64,000 nucleotides of DNA, taken from contig NW_024881295.1 in NCBI RefSeq assembly GCF_018691265.1, forward strand, positions 14,472,314-14,536,313, given 5' to 3'. Position numbers and translations under genes: made by a program. Under the pieces are notes generated by a model. The model saw only the letters and a list, made by a program, of their open reading frames with translations. It was not told the origin of the DNA and ran no database searches. This DNA comes from Tyto alba. Its lineage: Eukaryota; Chordata; Aves; Strigiformes; Tytonidae. Shown piece after piece: positions 58,501 through 64,000 of this stretch. Numbering within the stretch: the stretch's first letter is position 1; each line of letters opens with the position of its first letter.

Positions 58501-61500
58501 AGGGACACTTCCTAGCCACCACTGCTGCCTGTCACAGCAGCAGCAAAGCTCACCCCCCCCTCCCTGCTCCTAACATGTCAACAGCACTAACAATGTTACC
58601 CTCTCATGAGAAATGGCTGAAAGCAACAGCTTTTGCCTGCCTAAATGAAACTACTGTTTTCACACAAGCCCTTTAAAAAGAAGTGGGAGGGAGGTGGTGT
58701 GACTGTGTGGTTGATGAACTGATGGAGGGAAGGGCCATTTTGGTGCTTAAGATTATGATGTTGAATATTTGACAAGGGGCAACTTTGTCTTCTTTAGGTG
58801 CAGGTAAAAAGCCCTGTAAAATTAAGTAAAGCACTAAGAAGGTTTCCCAACCTCCTCTTAATCCTCGCGTGAAGGTGTAAGGAAACGGTTCCAACAACTG
58901 AAGTATGTCAGGGCTCATTTCACAGGGTGCACTAGAAGAGACAACACTTTCACACATGGCTCTAAAAACTTCTTTTAGCTCTTCTAAAACACGTCCTTAG
59001 GTTTACTGGTTTGTTTCTTCCATGGCAGCAAGCACAGCATGAGGCAACAAGCAGAAAACCTGCCCTGGTTTCAATGAATGGTCAGTCACTGCGCAGAGCT
59101 GCCTTTACATACATCCGGGTCAGTAAAGGCTGTAAGAGCAGCAGATCCATACAGAGCACCTATGGTGTCAGCAGAGCTATAGGCATGAAACTCATAATTC
59201 AAGAAACCTATTACAAACCCTGAAGCTTCAGACAGCTTTATGGCTGCGATGACTTGAGTTTTGACAGATGCTGGAAACCATATCAACATGCAGCATGTGT
59301 CCAAACCAGTGTGTTTGGACTTGCTTTCAAGGAGCATGACAAGGTAAAACCAAAGGTATGACATGTTGATTCAGACTAAAAGGCTCTGCTTCAGTCTTCT
59401 GAATCACACTGTCTCCCAGACTCTTTCATGGCTCTACTTATGTCTTGAACTCTGGGAGAGGTGGTTTCTGTTACTATCCCAACACACCAAGTTATGAAGT
59501 TTTTGTGTACTATATGGGGTAGGAAAAGGGATTTTTTCTGAAGTTTCCATTGCAAGTGATTTTGTGATTAAGTAGCTATTAAAGGAAAAATACACACCTG
59601 TTACTGTACAAATGGAATAATTTTTTGACATGCATTCACAAACTGTCTAGTAAATTCAGGCTATTCCAGAAGTATCGTTTGCAACAATGCGATTTTTGGC
59701 ATCTTTGCAGCATTCGTGTACCCTGTCATGTTCAGCCAAGCTTCTGTTACAGCCAGCTCACACTGTGATATTTTGTGTGCACATGAATGTTTTAAAAGTA
59801 ATCTGTTTACTCTGGTCTATGATACAGAATAAATGTAGACTCGATGGGCAGTGGCCAGCAGGAGGGATGAGACAGTAGATGAGAAAGCAGTAACATTTGT
59901 GGGATTGTGTGTTCCCCTCTCACCGCTAGTTCTCCAGAGGGATGTAAACATATTTTCTGAGTAAACGTATAATGAAACTCTGAAATATATTTTTTAAAAA
60001 AGCATGAAAGCAATGTCTGAATAGTTAAGTGCTCATTTATAATTCTGTCTTTTGTTCAAATTGTCAGACAAATCTTTACTGTTCCTACTGAAATGGCAAG
60101 CCCTCCAGCTGAGGCACACTGGTGAAGTAAGAGAACTGTTTACCACTGAAGCCTTTCTTGTTAACAGTCTGCTCCCTGAAGACAGGGCTCTCTGCCCTTT
60201 TGCATCCACTTCTATGCATCTTGTTTAGAGAAACGGCACTTCTGCTTTAGGACTGGGCTTCGTGGAAATGGTAGAAATAGTATTAGATGCACGGAAAGAG
60301 AAGGGGGTGCAATTCATATCATACCCATTTTATAATCAGAATTAGTGTTCTGTTTCTGCAGTACCCTTCCCAAGGACCGGTTTTATTTGAGGGATGATGT
60401 TGTCAATGCAGTTTTGCATAATACAGATGGGATAGTTTGAAGGAAGTTTTCCATTGTAACCAATATGATGATGAAGTAGATATTAAAGGAATATACACCT
60501 ATTTACCTGCTAGTGGAATCACTCTTCGAAATAAAGACTTAATCTGAAGGATACTATCAGGCTCCCGGTAGTAGCTGAGCTACCAAACTATACCATTCAG
60601 TATAGGTGTAGTTTGATATATGACAGGTGTTACCAGGCCGCAGGGTGAATAAAAAGCTTATGCAGGTGTGTTTGTTTTGCTGATAGTGACTTCTTCACAG
60701 GTAAGCAATCCAGTGTGTTTACTTTCAGTTCAAGTTTGTTTTGTTTACATTGAGTACCATTGCTGCTAACTTCCAATGAGGTGACACAAAGCAACAGGTT
60801 ACAAAAATGCCATCAACATCCATTCTGACAGCATCCATGTCACAATACACAATGATGTACCGGAATTATACAAAGACAAAAAAAATATAGAGAGCTAATT
60901 ATTCTGACTAGAACTGAAACTGACAGCAAAAAAGAAAAGAGCCCCCCGCCCTGACCCCTGAAGCCCCTGCAGGAATCCATACCGACGCTTTGGCAGCCTC
61001 ATAGCGATGAAGTGATAACCAGCCCCTCACATGCCAAAACCTTTTTTTGGTAACATCGTGAATTCCTGGCTTGGAGAAATAGTTACATCTGTTAAAGCAC
61101 TTTTATTTTTTTTTTCCCCTTTCCACCCTCCCAACCTGAATCAGCTTCATGTTTTTACACAGGGTTAATACTTACTTATTAAAATTAATAAACAAATGAG
61201 GGGTATAGGCACCATAGACTGCTTGGACAGTTAAATGCTATAGTAATGGAGTCTAAGATATCCCAGCTTGAAACTCAGCTGCACTTTGATTAGATTAATC
61301 TAAACCAACACCCTGATCAGTGGTGTTACTGAAAAGGCTGGCAAAAAGAGCAATCCCTATGCTTAATTAGTAGTAGCACAGTCAAGAACTTAAAACCACC
61401 CTATCTCTCAGTGTTGGCTGCCTGCTTCAGCTTCGGGCTTCATGGTTTGGATTTCTGCTTGTCAGTCTATTCCTTGGGTCTTGTGCTGCCCCCAGGCCCC

Positions 61501-61944
61501 ACGTACATCAGTGCTGTAAGAAACAGTCAAATCCAGGTACCCAGAAAACCCACCCCCACCCCCTTTTCACAATCTCCAGATTTCTTCATGTATGTTCATG
61601 CCTTGCTATTCACTAATGAGGTATTATTAGATACTAACAATGCCTGCTCTCCTATGGACATTAGTACAGATCAGTGACACATGAAGAAAGCTCTTCAGTC
61701 AACCATTAAAAAAATATTGCACTTACTTTAACCTTAAGCCCAACCTGCACAGAAAAAAAAAAAAAAAAGTAACCAAAGGTACCAAACAAAAAAACAACAC
61801 TCCGGAGCAATCTATTTTATGCACATATAGTGTCTTTGCCTTCACGTTGTTTAGTTGAATTTGGTCCAGTATTTTAAAAAAATGTCCAGAAATTAAACAG
61901 TTCAAAAGACACCGCAGGCTTGTTAAGGCTTTGTCTCCCCCATG
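55556..61944. other. Intergenic region between EPS8 and PTPRO 3' ends
   Basis: About 6.4 kb separate the two convergent genes. I recognise no exon, RNA gene or transposon. Open frames here are short and look random on both strands. There is an AATAAA at 57086-57091 on the plus strand, a C-rich run near 58552-58562, a C/A-rich patch near 61548-61564 and an A17 run near 61746. Parts could be distal 3' UTR of either gene. Confidence 0.6.
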
Positions 61945-63149
61945 CTTCAGAAAGTTAAAAGTTTATTTCTTTCATTGTCCGTGTACTGCAAAGCAGTGGT
62001 CTCTCGTGGCAGAACAACTGGCCGTTCAAACCATCAAAAGAAAAAAAAATCAGAAGCAAGGGAAGATGGGTGTGCTTCATGGTCTCACCTGGAACGAAAC
62101 AAATAGAATGCTTTAGAAATAAAAAGAAATAAATACAGTTCTTGGGATGTATCTTTACCAGCCCTCCAAAGAGGCTGAGACTGCAGCTCACCAGTACAAG
62201 CAGCTGGGCTCTGGGGCTCCCAGTGGACAGTAAAAACATCAGGAAAAGTGAGGTAAATCAGAGTTCATTTTAGAGGCAGGGGAATGATGTACGCGGAGGC
62301 GAATGAAGGAGCATGTGCAACACCACAGAGACACAGTAGAGATGTCTGGTGTTGGTGCCCTCCACCAGCTATTTGAGAAGCCAGCTTGTGTTGAAGGGTT
62401 GTGACTTCCTGCTTCCCCCAAAAGCAAATATTAAGGTTATGGCTGGGTTATTACTGACACCTAATGAACTGAAGCTCACTAGCTCAAACAGCAGGGGTGC
62501 TTGTCCCCACCAGCAAACCTCATGGTGGGTCAGAGCCCTGTATGTTACTCTGCAGATGGGGACTGCGCTGGGCTGGTTACATGCAACAACTCAGGCTTAT
62601 GCTAATGGTAGTACCATTACATTTTACCAATTAAAAATTCCCCAGTGTTTCATGTCAGAGCTTTTTGGTTACCATCACACCCTCCAGCAGGTTCTGCTGC
62701 CACAAGAGCAGTGCTGGCAGAGCATCCCTAAACCTCTGCTGTCCTTGGTAACTTGGCAGTTGGTAAGTGACTTGAGAATGACTGAAGATGTTGAAGTTCT
62801 CTCCTTAAACTTTGCAAAGTGTGTTAGGACAAGTAGCAGGGAAGGGGTAGATGACACACTCAAGATTTCCAGGTTCTCTTTGGCTTCAAACGATGAGTGA
62901 GCCAATATACTCTTACAGTGACAGGAAAGTATAGTGGATTATTTACTGAGAGAAGCAGAGGGATTTTCCTCGAACTCTCCATGTGAACATCACCTCAGAG
63001 GGGGATGAGGCCCAGAAAGCTCCAAACTGCCAGCAAATCTCTTGCAGCAAACTCATGATGCCAGTTGCTGCCGAGCAGCCGCGATGCCAGGCTGTGGGCA
63101 TGGCACGGGGCCGGGCTTGCCTGACTGACTTACCACCTGTGACTCCGAA
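61945..63149 (-). other. PTPRO: PTPRO 3' UTR (candidate extent)
   Basis: This is the sequence after the PTPRO stop codon on the minus strand. The first perfect AATAAA I find on that strand is at 61962-61967 (TTTATT on the plus strand), which would give a UTR of about 1.2 kb. A 183-codon plus-strand open frame at 62349-62900 lies within it but resembles nothing I know and is taken as chance. The true end may be elsewhere. Confidence 0.45.
61962..61967 (-). terminator. PTPRO: Candidate PTPRO poly(A) signal
   Basis: AATAAA on the minus strand about 1.2 kb after the PTPRO stop codon. Further minus-strand AATAAA motifs occur beyond it, so this is only the nearest candidate. Confidence 0.4.
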
Positions 63150-63254
63150 CTAGGACTTGCTGACGTTCTCATATATGACATCGCTGATGCAGAACTGCTG
63201 CTTCTTCTTTTGCCACATCAGTTGCACACACTGGTGAATAAAAATGTATTGTTC
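63150..63254 (-). CDS. PTPRO: PTPRO terminal coding exon
   Basis: On the minus strand a pyrimidine tract TCTTTCCTTCCAG precedes 35 codons including the stop: [20 protein letters not shown] then [14 protein letters not shown] and TAG at 63152-63150. This is the C-terminus of PTPRO, a type III receptor tyrosine phosphatase with fibronectin repeats outside and one phosphatase domain inside (GLEPP1 in podocytes, CRYP-2 in chick neurons). The exon gives the last helix of the phosphatase domain and the short tail. The tail's YENV has the Y-x-N form favoured by the GRB2 SH2 domain. All upstream exons lie beyond the window. The strand is opposite to EPS8. Confidence 0.93.
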   Translation of the reverse strand, partial: EQYIFIHQCVQLMWQKKKQQFCISDVIYENVSKS

Positions 63255-64000
63255 CTGGAAGGAAAGACCAAATGAGTCGACATTTTTGCGTCTCAGAAAC
63301 CATGGTAAACAGTGAAACAGTTCGATAGTTCACAGTAACAGCCTGCACAGCTCCCAAAATAACAGCCTGCAATTGTTGCAGATAGCAGATGGCAGGCACA
63401 AAATCCACCTGAACTGCCCTAGCATTATAATCACTTATTAACCACTTGAATGATGATGGGATAGGATAGGATAGCCTAGAATAGGATATTAGACTAGACT
63501 ATAATAGGACAGGATAGAATAGAATAGGATACAGTAGGGTAGAATAGGCTAGGCTAGGCAGATCTGAGCTAAAATGAAACTACTTTGTATCGCCTAAAAA
63601 TGGATTACTTTCCAGAAAGTACATCAATGCTTTACGCACAACAAATTGCATCCATGCCACACACGCACCTGAAATATTTTAATGAACTTCATGTTCCTTA
63701 GAGCTTAACTTCTTTACCAATAAAAAGCTGAAACCTGATTTTGTTCACAGAGTAGTTAATTATTTGGGGAGTTATCAAACTTTGTGCAAATGACACTGTA
63801 AGTAGGTCGGGCCAATCACATGCACCGTACTATTTGTGGACAGGTTTTTGTGCAACAAGACTGTGGTTATCTTTGCTTTTGGTTATGGACTGGCATTTCT
63901 AAGCATTGTCATCACAGAGATTAAACACTGTAATGCAATTTGGAATAATCTTAATTGATGATTTTCAGATATCAAAGAGAGAGAAGCCAAACCCTCATGA
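63255..64000 (-). other. PTPRO: Part of the last PTPRO intron
   Basis: No further PTPRO phosphatase exon is visible here; in particular no sequence for the HCSAGVGRTG signature on the minus strand. It contains the pentamer repeat at 63458-63561. The rest is unique-looking AT-rich sequence. Confidence 0.7.
63458..63561. repeat. GGATA/GAATA/GGCTA pentamer repeat
   Basis: About 20 degenerate five-base units (GGATA, GAATA, GACTA, GGCTA) run for about 100 bases. The pentamer period and composition recall the ATTCT tail of CR1 on the opposite strand, but no CR1 body adjoins the repeat, so I call it a simple repeat. Confidence 0.85.

Noticed and set aside
60160..60250. A possible L2-like trace around CTCCCTGAAGACAGGGCTCT
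   Set aside because: The resemblance covers only one short block and could be chance; nothing around it supports an L2 call.
62349..62900. A 183-codon open frame on the plus strand
   Set aside because: It lies antisense to the probable PTPRO 3' UTR and has no recognisable motif. One open frame of this size is expected by chance in 64 kb of six-frame sequence. A protein search with no hit would confirm rejection.
63458..63600. A reversed CR1 element with a pentamer tail
   Set aside because: The bases to the right of the pentamers do not match the reversed CR1 3' end (no counterpart of the GGGACCTACAA block), so only a simple repeat is supported.
1..64000. Search for CRISPR arrays, tRNA or rRNA genes, operons and phage-type modules
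   Set aside because: The window is an avian nuclear locus with spliced genes; no direct-repeat arrays with spacers, tRNA cloverleaf patterns or bacterial gene organisation were seen.

Overview
This is a vertebrate nuclear genome window, almost certainly from a bird. Three things point that way. There is a CR1 LINE 3' end with the ATTCT-type tail typical of avian CR1 at about 8041-8247. There is a solo retroviral LTR at about 6233-6775 of a family I associate with neoavian birds. Introns are of moderate size, with many T- and G/T-rich tracts. I cannot name the species.

The plus strand is dominated by one gene, EPS8 (epidermal growth factor receptor kinase substrate 8). Twenty coding exons lie between 992 and 54231, all with GT-AG borders. 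Their phases join without error into a predicted 828-residue protein, against about 822 residues for human EPS8. In order, the product has an N-terminal Gly/Tyr/Pro-rich segment, a PTB domain, a proline-rich segment and helical middle region, an SH3 domain, a second proline-rich linker, and a C-terminal actin capping and bundling region. The promoter and the first non-coding exon(s) lie upstream of the window. The 3' UTR probably ends near 55550.

The minus strand carries the terminal coding exon of PTPRO (receptor-type tyrosine phosphatase O; CRYP-2 in chick) at 63150-63254, with a probable 3' UTR running down to about 61945. The rest of PTPRO lies beyond the right edge. EPS8 and PTPRO are therefore arranged tail to tail, the order I recall for the syntenic block on human 12p12. 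About 6.4 kb of sequence with no gene I can recognise separates their 3' ends.

Other content is intronic: two old CORE/MIR-type SINE relics (about 30335-30560 and 39085-39240), a possible old CR1/L3-like fragment (about 16795-16910), T-rich and TA-rich simple repeats, a GGATA/GAATA pentamer repeat beside PTPRO, and two possible regulatory patches in introns 17 and 19. The most interesting observation is a candidate 51-nt cassette exon at 9080-9130 in EPS8 intron 2. It has plausible splice sites, keeps the phase-1 frame, and would insert a basic 17-residue segment just before the PTB domain. I found no RNA genes, no bacterial or phage-type features and no unfamiliar multi-gene system.
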